The notes beneath the pieces were generated by a model, which was not told where the DNA came from, did not search any database, and was given only the letters and a program-made list of their open reading frames with translations. Positions 25,738 through 35,200 of a stretch of 64,000 bases of DNA are shown here, one piece after another. The position numbers were made by a program, and so were the translations under genes. Each line of letters begins with the position of its first letter. The stretch's first letter is position 1. The stretch comes from Paraburkholderia phenazinium (GTDB lineage Bacteria > Pseudomonadota > Gammaproteobacteria > Burkholderiales > Burkholderiaceae): positions 124,001 through 188,000 of the forward strand of contig NZ_FNCJ01000008.1 in NCBI RefSeq assembly GCF_900100735.1, in the 5' to 3' direction.

Positions 25738-26106
25738 TGTAGTGAGGTCCTGTGAACAGTTCGAAAAAGTCCTGTGACCTATGCACAGCAACTGCCGTAC
25801 CAGCTCTCGCAACCTGCTGTTTTTTCTCAGCTTTAGATTTTTCTGGCGGTCCCGAAAGAGCGATTGCGCGCCATTTTTTACAACCGGCCGGAAAAATGCG
25901 GAGGGACGATGGGCAATCGGCGGGCCTGCCCCTGAGACCGCGATCCAGCGGGTGAATCCACCTGCTACACGGGGAAAAGCGGGGGGCAGGCGCCAGCCTG
26001 GGCCGCGTCTTGCGAAGTCGGGCACGCGGCTTGCGGACAGGCGTTGTGGACGGATCGAGGTAACGAAACCGCATCCCCTATCAACAACAGCAAAGGAGCA
26101 TCATTT
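25738..26106. other. Intergenic region between rpoN and the BON gene
   Basis: 369 bases with divergent genes on both sides. An AT-rich part (25810-25890) may hold promoters, but no consensus pair is convincing and no gene is supported. Confidence 0.4.
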
Positions 26107-26445
26107 ATGAAGACCCTCCCTACTCTCAAGGCAGCCGGCGCTATCGCCTGTGTCACTTTCGCTCTGAACGCCACCGCTCAAACCAGCGCGTCCGCCCCGC
26201 CGGCCAGTTCGGAAACCATGGGCCAGCATATCGACGACGGCACGATCACGACCAAAGTGAAGGCTGATCTGCTCGGCGCGAAGAACGTCAAGTCCACCCA
26301 TATTCACGTGAAGACCCGCAAGGGCGTGGTGTGGCTCACCGGCACGGTGCCGAGCGCCGATGACAAGGCGGCCGCAGCGGAAGTCACGCAAAACGTGGAC
26401 GGCGTGCAAAGCGTCAAGAATCGTCTGAAGGTGGTGGCCGAGTGA
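26107..26445 (+). CDS. Periplasmic BON-domain protein (OsmY-like)
   Basis: 112 residues. A Sec signal (hydrophobic AGAIACVTFALNATAQ, cleavage about residue 23) precedes a single BON domain (DGTITTKVKADLL, STHIHVKTRKGVVWLTGTV, AEVTQNVDGVQSVKNRL). BON domains bind membranes or envelope components; OsmY-type proteins protect the envelope under stress. ATG 26107 is preceded by AAAGGAG. Confidence 0.9.
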   Translation: MKTLPTLKAAGAIACVTFALNATAQTSASAPPASSETMGQHIDDGTITTKVKADLLGAKNVKSTHIHVKTRKGVVWLTGTVPSADDKAAAAEVTQNVDGVQSVKNRLKVVAE

Positions 26446-26484
26446 GCCACGAAAGTAAGCCACGAAAATGAGCGACAAAAGACA

Positions 26485-26506
26485 GCGGCAGGTCCAGGCC
26501 TGCCGC
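26485..26506. terminator. Hairpin between the convergent BON and PA2169-like genes
   Basis: GCGGCAGG-tccagg-CCTGCCGC forms an exact 8-bp stem midway between two convergent genes. It lacks a clear T tract on either strand. Confidence 0.45.
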
Positions 26507-26530
26507 GATGCGCGTGAGTTTCGACCGAGG

Positions 26531-26983
26531 TTAATTCTTCGCAGCGGCGAACTGATCACGCAGATCGCGAATGCGATCGTGGTTCTGCAGGACGCCCTGG
26601 AACTGCTGCTCGACCACGATACGCACGTCGGCCGGCAGATCCTTCTCAAGTGCGTCGTGATAGCGTTTCTTCGCGACGTCCTCACCCTTTTCGCAGTCGG
26701 CAAGAATGGTGTGGTCGGTACGGCCCGCCACGGCGGACTTGACATCGGTCCAGCCGCGATGAAGCGCGCCCGCTACCGTGCCACCCGTCTCAGGCTTGCC
26801 GCCCAGTCGCTGGACCAGGTCCTGCAGTTCACGCGCGCCCCGCGAGCAGTCTTCCGCCCGCGACACGAATAGCGCCTTGAGCTGCGGATCATGCGCATCT
26901 TCGGCGGCCTTACGAAAGCCACGCTCGCCATCCTTCGACGTTTCAACCAGATCGTTCAATACAGCGGTCACGTTGGTAGACAT
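26531..26983 (-). CDS. PA2169-family (DUF2383) four-helix-bundle protein
   Basis: 150 residues. The pattern LNDLVETSKDGERGFRKAAED, split across residues 8-28, with LFVSRAEDCSRGARELQ, HRGWTDVKSAV, ILADCEKGEDVAKKRYHDAL and VEQQFQGVLQNHDRIRDLR, is typical of this ferritin-like/DUF2383 family. Glu/His/Asp positions on the helices suggest a possible metal site. GGAGGAATGCA precedes the ATG. Such genes often accompany BON and other envelope-stress genes, as here. No biochemical role is established. Confidence 0.88.
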   Translation of the reverse strand: MSTNVTAVLNDLVETSKDGERGFRKAAEDAHDPQLKALFVSRAEDCSRGARELQDLVQRLGGKPETGGTVAGALHRGWTDVKSAVAGRTDHTILADCEKGEDVAKKRYHDALEKDLPADVRIVVEQQFQGVLQNHDRIRDLRDQFAAAKN

Positions 26984-27570
26984 TGCATTCCTCCGGGGTT
27001 TCGTGGTTCATCCAGTTCGCTGCCGGGGTGGCTGCGACTCGCCTCTTGTCCCGCATGCCGCGTGCCCGGCGTGCAAGAAATAGCGGGGCGCAGCGCGCTT
27101 TGTCGAGGCACACCGGCGCCGGCCTGGCAAACTTACCCAGCGACGTAAATGTTGCCGGCGCACACCATCGCTCCAACGCAGAAGCCCAAAGCAGCAAGGG
27201 CTTCTGCGGAGCTGGGCGTAAATGGCATGGAGGTTGCTCAGACACTCCTGCCTGCAACGGTGCGCGACGGCTGAAGGGCACGCCCGAGGCACCCCACTCG
27301 AATGCGGCACGCCGCATCAGGGCCTCGCGCAGGTTGCCTGCGCAGTCACGCGCGGCGAGCGCCCCACAGATGACGCGCTTCATCCGCAACGGTCCTCACT
27401 GAGAATCTGGGTTTAAGGTTTGGCGCGCGGCAGCCGAACGTATCAGGCCGCCGCCTTTTTTTGGTTTGACGCCAGCGTGAACCTGGAACGCGGTAGAAGT
27501 TAGGATCAGCGACATAAACCCTCCTTGTCAGCGCGAAAGATGGTCGTGGGCGCGTCCTCTGTGGCGCGCT
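26984..27570. other. Gene-poor stretch with a strong hairpin
   Basis: About 590 bases without a supported gene. At 27178-27207 GCAGAAGCCC-(10 nt)-GGGCTTCTGC is a perfect 10-bp stem-loop, without a T run. Near 27450-27462 a GC-rich run is followed by seven T residues, a weak terminator-like element on plus. Several overlapping open frames here are compositional artefacts. Confidence 0.4.
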
Positions 27571-27867
27571 TCATTGCACATGACCTGGCTCCATTCCTTC
27601 GACCCGGAAAAGGCCGCTATGCAGAATCACCGCTGCACCGCCGCTCTGATCGAGCGCTTCGGCGCAGACCGAGCGGATCCGGCGCCGGCCCTGTTCGAAG
27701 GCGGCAAGCAGCGACTCTTCCAGCGCCGATCGCGCGCCGAAGTGATCTTCCAGTGCCTCGGCCGTAATGGCGCAGATCACCGGTTCACCGTCCACTCTGG
27801 CCGTAAACTGCACGGTCAGGCTCGAGCCGTCGAAGCCAGGTGCGTCGTCAGGAAAGGTAATGCGCAT
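27571..27867 (-). CDS. DUF1488 family protein
   Basis: 98 residues from ATG 27867 (MRITFPDDAPGFDG), with GAGGACG upstream; a longer version from 27909 is possible. The family core is clear: F-D-G-x-x-L-x-V-x-F-T-A-x-V-D-G-x-P-V-x-C-A-I-(T/S)-A-E-A-L-E-D-H-F-G-A and the ending VILHSGLFR. Members are small cytoplasmic proteins of unknown function in proteobacteria. Confidence 0.85.
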   Translation of the reverse strand: MRITFPDDAPGFDGSSLTVQFTARVDGEPVICAITAEALEDHFGARSALEESLLAAFEQGRRRIRSVCAEALDQSGGAAVILHSGLFRVEGMEPGHVQ

Positions 27868-27920
27868 GGTGGCGTCCTCATAGGCTGGCCGAGGCAGAAT
27901 TGCATTCATGGCGCGCTCGG

Positions 27921-28277
27921 TTAGGATTGCTTCGAGTGCTGTTGGCCCGGCTTGCGCTTCGTTAGGTGCGCAATCAACGTTCTATTGAAGGCCTGTGCTT
28001 GCGGCAGCAGGCGAATCGCATCGCTGTTCACCAAGCCGCCCGGCAACACGAGCGCGTCGTATTGATCCGCACTGGCCTTGTCGAAGGCCGCGTCGACGTC
28101 GACTGCATCGCCTTTGTCGACATGTTTAAAGCCCTGGATCTTGCCCGGCTTCGCGGAGACGACGTGCACCGTGGCGCCAGCCTCGGCCAGCGCGCGCTTC
28201 GGTTCGAAAAGCTCCGCCTGCTCGAAACCATCGACTGCGAAGACCGCCACCTTGCAGCCCTTAAGTGACTTAGTCAT
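27921..28277 (-). pseudogene. C-terminally truncated PfpI/DJ-1-like protein
   Basis: 118 residues from ATG 28277 (AAGGAGAAATGCAT ahead). The first half of a class-I amidotransferase-like DJ-1/PfpI protein is clear: KVAVFAVDGFEQAELFEPKR, SAKPGKIQGFKHVDKGD and DALVLPGGLVNSD. After LLPQAQAFNRTLIA the frame turns into a basic tail (HLTKRKPGQQHSKQS) and stops. The expected A-x-C-H-G-P nucleophile elbow and the last ~70 residues are missing, so it should be catalytically dead. Confidence 0.75.
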
Positions 28278-28643
28278 ATGCATTTCTCCTTTGCGAGCGT
28301 GGAAATGGCTTGAACCGGCATCGGGCCGGGTCACGCGGCAAGCTATGCCTCACCTCATCAGAACTTCACGTGTTCCGTTCACCGAGCCAGGCAGCAAGCG
28401 CTATGCCTGTCGAATCTCCTCGATCACCCGTAGCTCTCGGCTTCTGCATGGAAGCGCCGCAAGGGGCGTTCCGCGCGGCATACGCGGCGACATGGGCATC
28501 TGCCTTGCCTGTCCGGCTCGATACGCGGCGCGTGGGTTCGCAAGCGCCCAGCCCCTAGCTGTGAACTTCCTCGCCCATCCTCGCGCACAAAGGTGCACCA
28601 TACTGCTTTTCGCAGCATCGCCACCCGTTTCCGGAGGAACACC
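28278..28643. other. Intergenic region between divergent genes
   Basis: 366 bases with no supported gene. Frames that extend across it have no ribosome site or recognisable domain. Confidence 0.4.
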
Positions 28644-29318
28644 ATGCGCATTGAAACCGCCTTCCTGTTCGACCTCGACGGCACGCTGGTCGACAGCGTC
28701 TATCAGCACGTCCTCGCCTGGAAGCAGGCACTCGATCAGGAGGGAATCGAACTGTCCGTATGGCGCATCCATCGCAAGATCGGCATGAGCGGCGGCCTGT
28801 TCACCCATCAGCTGTTACGCGAAACGCACAGCGAAATGAGCGCCGAGCGTATCGAGCGGCTGCGGCAGGCGCATGCCGAAGCGTATCGCCAGCTCGGCAA
28901 CCAGGTGCGGCCGCTGCCCGGTGCACGCGAACTGCTCGAGGCGCTGACCGAAAGCGGCACGCGCTGGGCGATCGCGACAAGCGGCCGGATGGAAACCGCC
29001 GCCGTGAACCTGGCCGCGCTCGGTGTCGATCCGGAGAAAACGGTCGTCGTGACGCGTGACGCCGTCAAATATGCCAAGCCCGACCCCGATCTGTTCATCG
29101 CGGCGGCCCACCGGCTGGGTGTGCCGATCGAGCAAAGCGTGGTGGTCGGCGACAGCATCTGGGACATGCTCGCCGCGCAGCGCTGCCGCGCGTTGGGAGT
29201 GGGCCTGCTATCGGGCGGATACGGGCAGGATGAACTCGAGCGCGCCGGTGCGCTGCGGGTTTATGAAGACCCCGACGATCTGCTGCTGCACCTCGACGAG
29301 GTGGCCGCACGACCCTGA
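28644..29318 (+). CDS. HAD-superfamily (IA) phosphatase, beta-phosphoglucomutase/Gph-like
   Basis: 224 residues. Motif I is FLFDLDGTLVDS, motif II is AIATSG, motif III is the Lys in VKYAKPDPDLF, and motif IV is VVVGDSIWDM. The four-helix cap domain lies between motifs I and II. ATG 28644 has CCGGAGGAAC upstream. It is probably a small-sugar-phosphate or phosphoglycolate-type phosphatase. It converges, with a one-base gap, on the next membrane-protein gene. Confidence 0.9.
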   Translation: MRIETAFLFDLDGTLVDSVYQHVLAWKQALDQEGIELSVWRIHRKIGMSGGLFTHQLLRETHSEMSAERIERLRQAHAEAYRQLGNQVRPLPGARELLEALTESGTRWAIATSGRMETAAVNLAALGVDPEKTVVVTRDAVKYAKPDPDLFIAAAHRLGVPIEQSVVVGDSIWDMLAAQRCRALGVGLLSGGYGQDELERAGALRVYEDPDDLLLHLDEVAARP

Positions 29319-29319
29319 T

Positions 29320-29877
29320 CTACCACGGGCTGCACGGGGCGATGATGAGGATCGCAATCTCAGTCGCAATCAGGCCGAGGATGAACATCGAACTGGACAA
29401 CGCGGAGAGGCGTGCCAGAAACCAGTCGCGCTCGGCGCGTGTGCCCTTGAGCGCCGACGGGAAACGCCATGGGATGCGCGCGGTCCGCCACAGGTTGCGC
29501 CATGCCACGAGGGTGCCGAAACCGCCGAAGATCAAACAGACCAGACTGACGAGCACCACGGTGAGCGGTGTCCACGCCATCGTGTGCACAACGAATAGCG
29601 GGCTGCCCACCGCGCAACTGGCGCCCAACACCATATCCGCGATCCCCACCTGAGCCAGCCAGGCAAGCGGCGCGACCAGCAGCGCAATGAGGATCTGCGT
29701 CGCGCTGATTGGCTGGGCGGCTGCCTGCTGTGGGCTGATCGGTTGCCGCTTGTCCTGCGGTGTGGCTGCCGGCTCGCGCACGCGGCCGTGACCGTGGCTG
29801 GCCGGAGTACGAGTGTCGGCGCCGCGGCCACGGCCGTGACGAGTGTGGGCGCGCGAGTTGAATCGATCCGCGGTCAT
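29320..29877 (-). CDS. Hypothetical inner-membrane protein
   Basis: 185 residues. A 60-residue hydrophilic, Arg/His/Gln-rich N-terminus (AHTRHGRGRGAD, ATPQDKRQPISPQQ) is followed by three strong hydrophobic helices (about 62-82, 98-120 and 160-180). No family is recognised with certainty. The helix spacing (LLVAPLAWLAQVG, VLVSLVCLIFGGFG, ARLSALSSSMFILGLIA) resembles small membrane proteins near cytochrome oxidase genes, but none lie here. Confidence 0.65.
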   Translation of the reverse strand: MTADRFNSRAHTRHGRGRGADTRTPASHGHGRVREPAATPQDKRQPISPQQAAAQPISATQILIALLVAPLAWLAQVGIADMVLGASCAVGSPLFVVHTMAWTPLTVVLVSLVCLIFGGFGTLVAWRNLWRTARIPWRFPSALKGTRAERDWFLARLSALSSSMFILGLIATEIAILIIAPCSPW

Positions 29878-30338
29878 GCTGATTCCGATAAAAAGCCTGG
29901 GTGTTCATCCGTGGTCCCGCTTCGCCTGCTGCAGCCTGGAGCGAGGTCCCGTGAAGGCGCGGGCGCGGCGCTCGAAGCAGGCAGAGTGGCTGTCAAGGGC
30001 GGCGGCCGGACGTTCTCTCTGTGCAGTGCAGCAAGAAACGGGCCGAATTCGCAAGGCATGGAAAAGCATGCTGGCGCAGGGCTGCTCGACCCGCTCAGCC
30101 GGTGAGTCCAGCAAGCGGTGCGCAAGAATTGCAATCGCCGGGACGCTTTTTACGCGTGCCACGCTGGAGCAGGCCAAGCGCAAGCTGCGCATCGCGTTCG
30201 GCCGCGCGCCGTAGGTGCGTTGCGGCACTCGTGCGCGCCTGCACCGCGCCCCTCCCCCCGCGCGCCGCCACCACCACGCCCGAGCCGATAGAATACGTAG
30301 CTCCGCAGAACGGCCTCGTCGAAAGCGCCCCAACCTCT
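29878..30338. other. Intergenic region, no convincing gene
   Basis: 461 bases of very high GC. Long overlapping open frames on both strands lack ribosome sites and domain signals. Confidence 0.4.
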
Positions 30339-30899
30339 ATGACGGAATCCCACCAGACCCGGCGCGCCGCGCAGGCGAGCGCCGCGAATTCGCTGTTCGC
30401 GTTCCTGAAAACGCTGCCGTTCTCCGACCGGTTAATAGAGGGCTGCGTCATGGCCGTGCAGGCGGTCATGGGCGCAAGCATCGCTTTTACGCTCGCCCGT
30501 CATCTGCATGCCGAGCAGCCGTTCTGGGCCGCCATCACGGCAATTGCGGTCAGCCAGCATAGCTATGTGGATACGCGCAACCTGTCGCGCGACCAGTTTA
30601 TCGGCGCGATGGTGGGCGGCGTGTGCGGTCTCGCCGGCGCCGTGCTGGGCGACGGGTATTTCATTGCGTATATGGTGACGGTCGGCGCGGCCATCATCTT
30701 GTGCTGGTGCGCGAATATCGGCAGCGCGGCGCGTCTTGGCGGCATTACCGCCACGATCATGCTACTGGTGCCGCGCATCGGACCGGCCTGGGAAGTCGCG
30801 CTGATCCGGCTCGGCGAAGTGACGCTCGGCACCGTCAGCGCGTTGCTGGTGTGCTGGCTGATCCGCGCTATCGAGAAGCGCTGGTTCGGCAAAACCTGA
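30339..30899 (+). CDS. FUSC-family membrane protein (aromatic-acid exporter type)
   Basis: 186 residues with about six hydrophobic helices and the FUSC-type start GASIAFTLARHLHAEQPFWA, followed by AITAIAVSQ. It is close to half the helix set of full-length FUSC proteins, and the short form is common in Burkholderiaceae. Start ATG 30339 (MTESHQTRR). Related AaeB proteins export aromatic carboxylic acids with an AaeA partner, which is not seen here. Confidence 0.8.
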   Translation: MTESHQTRRAAQASAANSLFAFLKTLPFSDRLIEGCVMAVQAVMGASIAFTLARHLHAEQPFWAAITAIAVSQHSYVDTRNLSRDQFIGAMVGGVCGLAGAVLGDGYFIAYMVTVGAAIILCWCANIGSAARLGGITATIMLLVPRIGPAWEVALIRLGEVTLGTVSALLVCWLIRAIEKRWFGKT

Positions 30900-30907
30900 G
30901 CAGCGGC

Positions 30908-30937
30908 GGCGGGCGCAGGTCTTACCGTGCGCCCGCC
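30908..30937. terminator. Bidirectional hairpin between FUSC and aldo/keto reductase genes
   Basis: GGCGGGCGCA-(10 nt)-TGCGCCCGCC is a perfect 10-bp stem placed between two convergent stop codons, a likely shared terminator although without a T tract. Confidence 0.55.
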
Positions 30938-30953
30938 TGATACCGCAGGCCGC

Positions 30954-32009
30954 TTACTTCAACCGGCGCGGGCTGCTTTCCTTCAATTGCGTGCGGCGCG
31001 GCTCGCCCTGACGCTCCAGCATCCAGCCCGGATATTCGGACGGCAACACGCTGATCGCATCGAGCTTCGCCAGTTCATCGGCGCTCAATTCCACCTTGGT
31101 GGCCGCGATATTGTCATCGAGTTGCTCGACTTTCTTCGCACCGACAATCACCGTCGTCACCGCCCGTTGATGCAGCAACCACGCCAGCGCGATCTGCGCC
31201 ACCGACACGCCTTTTGCCTCGGCGATACCGCGCATCGTATCGATACAGTCGTAGGCGCGCTCGCGATTCACCGGCGGAAAATCGAAGGTCGTCCGGCGGC
31301 TGCCGGCTTCGCCCTGCTGCTCGCGGCCGTACTTGCCGCTTAGCAGGCCGCCAGCCAACGGACTCCAGACCATCAGCCCGAGCCCTTCGCTGTGCAGCAT
31401 CGGCACCAGCTCGCGCTCCAGATCGCGGCCCGCTAGCGTGTAATACGCCTGCAGCGTCTCGAAGCGCGCCAGGCCCAGCCGCTCCGCAATCCCGAGCGCC
31501 TTGACGATCTGCCAGGCGGCCCAGTTCGACACGCCGACGTAGCGCACATGACCTTGCTGGACCAGCGTATCGAGCGCGCGGACCGTTTCTTCGATCGGCG
31601 TGGCAGGATCGAAGCCATGGATCTGGTACAGGTCGATGTGATCGAGCTGCAGGCGTTTGAGGCTCGCCTTGATGCCATCCATGATGTGATAACGCGAGGC
31701 GCCGCGCGTATTGGGAGATTCCGCCGTCGCGCCGAAAACCTTGGTGGCGACCACCACCTGATCGCGCGGCACCTTGAGGTTTCTCAGCGCAACGCCGGTG
31801 ATCTGCTCGGACAGACCTTGTGCATAGACGTCGGCGGTATCGATGAAGTTGATGCCGGCGTCGAGCGCCCGTCCGACGAGCCGTTCGGCGTCGGCCTGCT
31901 GCAGATCGCCAATCTGCCGCCACATGCCTTCGCCGCCGCCGAAGGTCATCGTACCAAGACAGAGTTCGGAAACAAACAGGCCGGTACGGCCTAGCTGGTT
32001 ATAACGCAT
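30954..32009 (-). CDS. Aldo/keto reductase
   Basis: 351 residues, TIM-barrel NADPH reductase. The catalytic tetrad is recognisable: Asp and Tyr in NFIDTADVYAQG, Lys in VVVATKVFG and His in LYQIHGFD. The NADP-site ending is TTVIVGAKKVEQLDDNIAA. Start ATG 32009 gives the standard N-terminus MRYNQLGRTGLFVSELCLG. Substrate unknown; it is the YdjG/Tas/AKR11-14 style common in soil bacteria. Confidence 0.92.
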   Translation of the reverse strand: MRYNQLGRTGLFVSELCLGTMTFGGGEGMWRQIGDLQQADAERLVGRALDAGINFIDTADVYAQGLSEQITGVALRNLKVPRDQVVVATKVFGATAESPNTRGASRYHIMDGIKASLKRLQLDHIDLYQIHGFDPATPIEETVRALDTLVQQGHVRYVGVSNWAAWQIVKALGIAERLGLARFETLQAYYTLAGRDLERELVPMLHSEGLGLMVWSPLAGGLLSGKYGREQQGEAGSRRTTFDFPPVNRERAYDCIDTMRGIAEAKGVSVAQIALAWLLHQRAVTTVIVGAKKVEQLDDNIAATKVELSADELAKLDAISVLPSEYPGWMLERQGEPRRTQLKESSPRRLK

Positions 32010-32294
32010 CGTTGTGACTCCGACTGGGTGAGGATCCTGATGAGAATACTGCAGAGGGCAAAATCCAGCAGACGCGGTGCCAACCAGTAACACAAGCCCA
32101 AAGCGAACGCCAGGCGCTAAAACGCAGCCGCGGCAATCGCTACCTGGACCACAGCCGGAGAGCAGCAAAAGCTGCCGCTTGGCGACCGCCGTACACCACG
32201 TGGCGCGCCCTGCAAAAACCTGCGAGACTTGCTCCTTGGCTTCTCACACGTTGCCCCTCTGGATATGGCCCGTCGCGCCCCCATCTACGCCAGC

Positions 32295-35200
32295 ATGACT
32301 CCCGCCTCCTCCCCGAGCGGCGTGCTGGACAGTTTTCATCCCGCGGTGGCCGGCTGGTTCCTGAAAACGTTTCCTGCCCCGACCGACGCCCAGCTCGCCG
32401 CATGGCCGTTCATCCGCAGCGGCCGCTCGACGCTGGTCGCCGCCCCCACGGGCTCGGGCAAGACCCTCACGGCGTTTCTGTCGGCGCTCGACGATCTGGT
32501 CCAGCAAGGCCTCGCCAACGGCGGCGCGCTGCCGGACGAAACGCTGGTGGTCTATGTTTCGCCGCTCAAGGCGCTGTCGAACGATATACGCCTGAACCTG
32601 CAACGGCCGCTGGAAGGGATCGCAGCCGAACTTGCGCAGCGCGGCCTCGCGCCGCTCGAGATCCGCACCGCCGTGCGCACCGGCGACACCACCCAGCAGG
32701 AGCGCAATGCGCTGCGCAAGCAGGCGCCGCATATTCTCGTGACGACGCCGGAGTCGCTCTATGTGCTGCTCGGCTCCGACTCGGGGCGCCGCATGCTGGC
32801 GACCACCCGCACCGTGATCGTCGACGAAATCCATGCGCTTGCCGGCAGCAAGCGCGGCAGCCACCTCACCCTCAGCCTCGAACGGCTCGACGCGCTGTGC
32901 GGCCGGCGCCTGCCGCGCATCGGCCTGTCGGCGACGCAAAAGCCGATCGGCGCGGTCGCGCGTTTTCTGGTGGGCGGCGCGAGCGTGAACAGCGCGGAAC
33001 CCGCGGACTGCGCGATCGTCGATGTCGGTCATGTGCGCGCTCGCGATCTGGCGCTGGAGATTCCGCCAGTGCCGCTCGAAGCGGTAATGGCCAACGAGGT
33101 TTGGGAGCTGGTCTACAACCGGCTCGCCGAACTGATTGCGCAGCACCGCACCACGCTGATCTTCGTCAACACGCGCCGCATGGCCGAGCGGGCCGCGCGT
33201 CATCTGACCGAGCGCCTCGGCAAGGAAGCGGTCGCCGCACACCACGGCAGCCTCGCCAAGGAACACCGCTTCGATGCCGAGCAGCGCCTCAAGCGCGGCG
33301 ACTTGCGCGTGCTGATCGCGACGGCTTCACTGGAACTCGGTATCGATATCGGCGATGTCGATCTGGTTTGCCAGATGGGTTCGCCGCGCGCAATCGCACC
33401 GTTCCTGCAACGTGTCGGGCGCTCCGGGCACCACGTGGGTGGAATGCCGAAGGGGCGTCTCTTTCCCGCCTCGCGCGACGACCTGATCGAATGCGCGGCC
33501 TTGCTCGATTGCGTGCGCCGCGGCGAGCTCGATGCCCTGCAGATCCCGCGCGCGCCGCTCGACGTGCTAGCCCAGCAGATCGTCGCGGAAATCTCCAGCG
33601 CCGAATGGAGCGAGGACGCGCTGTTCGACCTGATGCGGCGTGCCGCCCCCTACGCCGAGCTAACCCGCGAGCAATACGACGCCGTGCTGCGGATGCTTGC
33701 CGAAGGCTATACCAGCCGTCATGGCCCGCGCGGCGCGTATCTGCATCGCGACGCGGTGAGCGGTACGCTGCGCGGCCGGCGCGGCGGCAAGCTGGTGGCG
33801 GTGACCTCGGGCGGCACGATTCCCGAGAACGCCGACTATGCGGTGATCCTCGAACCGCAGGCCGTGAATATCGGCACGGTCAACGAGGACTTCGCCGTCG
33901 AGAGTCTGGCGGGCGACGTGTTTCAGCTCGGCAATGCCTCTTACCGGATCCTGCGCGTAGAAGCCGGCCGGGTGCGAGTGGAAGATGCGCGGGGACAGCC
34001 GCCCAATATCCCATTCTGGCTCGGCGAAGCGCCGGGGCGCAGCGATGAACTGTCGTTCGGCGTGGCGCGCTTGCGCTCGCAGATCGAGCGGTTGCTGAGT
34101 GACGACGAGCCACAGCCGGAAGAAGCGGCTGTAGCTGCGGAAGTTGCACACGCAACCGTATCCACAGCCGTGGCTGCGCCACGCCGTACCGAGCGGCGTC
34201 TCGAACACGCCATCGCCTGGCTCACCACCACGCTCCGCATGGACGAAGCCGCCGCGCGCCAGATCGTCGACTACCTCGCGCGAGCACGCGCCGCCTTGAG
34301 CGCGCTACCCACGCAAAACACGCTGGTGATGGAGCGCTTCTTCGACGAATCGGGCGGCACGCAACTGGTGATTCATGCGCCATTCGGCAGCCGCATCAAT
34401 CGAGCGTGGGGCCTCGCGTTGCGCAAGCGCTTTTGCCGCACCTTCAATTTCGAATTGCAGGCCGCGGCCACCGAGGACGCCATCATCCTTTCGCTGACCG
34501 GCAGCCACAGTTTCGCGCTGGACAAGGTCTGGCGCTACCTGCACTCGAACACGGCCGAGCATCTGCTGATCCAGGCCCTGCTCGACGCGCCGCTGTTCGG
34601 CGTGCGCTGGCGCTGGAACGCTACCACCTCGCTCGCCCTGCCGCGCTATAGCGGCGGCCGCAAAACCGCACCGCAACTGCAGCGCATGCGCAGCGAAGAC
34701 CTGCTGGCGGCCGTATTCCCCGACCAGGTGGCGTGCCTCGAGAACATCGTCGGCGAGCGCGAACTGCCGCATCATCCTTTAGTCGATCAGACCATTGACG
34801 ACTGCCTGCACGAAGCGATGGACACCGAAGGCTGGCTCAGCCTGCTACGCCGGATCGAACAGGGACAGGTGAAACTGGTCACGCGCGAGTTGCCGGCGCC
34901 CTCGCCGCTCGCAGCCGAGATCCTCACCGCCAAGCCTTACGCGTATCTCGACGACGCGCCGATCGAAGAGCGCCGCACCCAGGCCGTGCTCAACCGCCGC
35001 TGGTCCGATCCCGCCTCTGCGGACGACCTGGGCGCCCTCGATGCCGACGCGATTGCCGGCGTGCGCGAGGAAGCGTGGCCGCAGCCGCGCAACCTCGACG
35101 AAATGCACGAGACGCTGACTGGCCTTGCCTGCGTCACCGACGCCGAAGCGCAAAACAACCCGGACTGGCCAGCATGGCTCGCGGCGCTCGCCGAGGCGCG

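Noticed and set aside
29843..30338. Open frames upstream of the FUSC gene
   Set aside because: Several overlapping frames on both strands, none with a start signal or domain.
32402..34048. 548-codon open frame inside lhr in another register
   Set aside because: It overlaps the unmistakable helicase motifs of Lhr and has the Arg/Ala-rich composition of a shadow frame.
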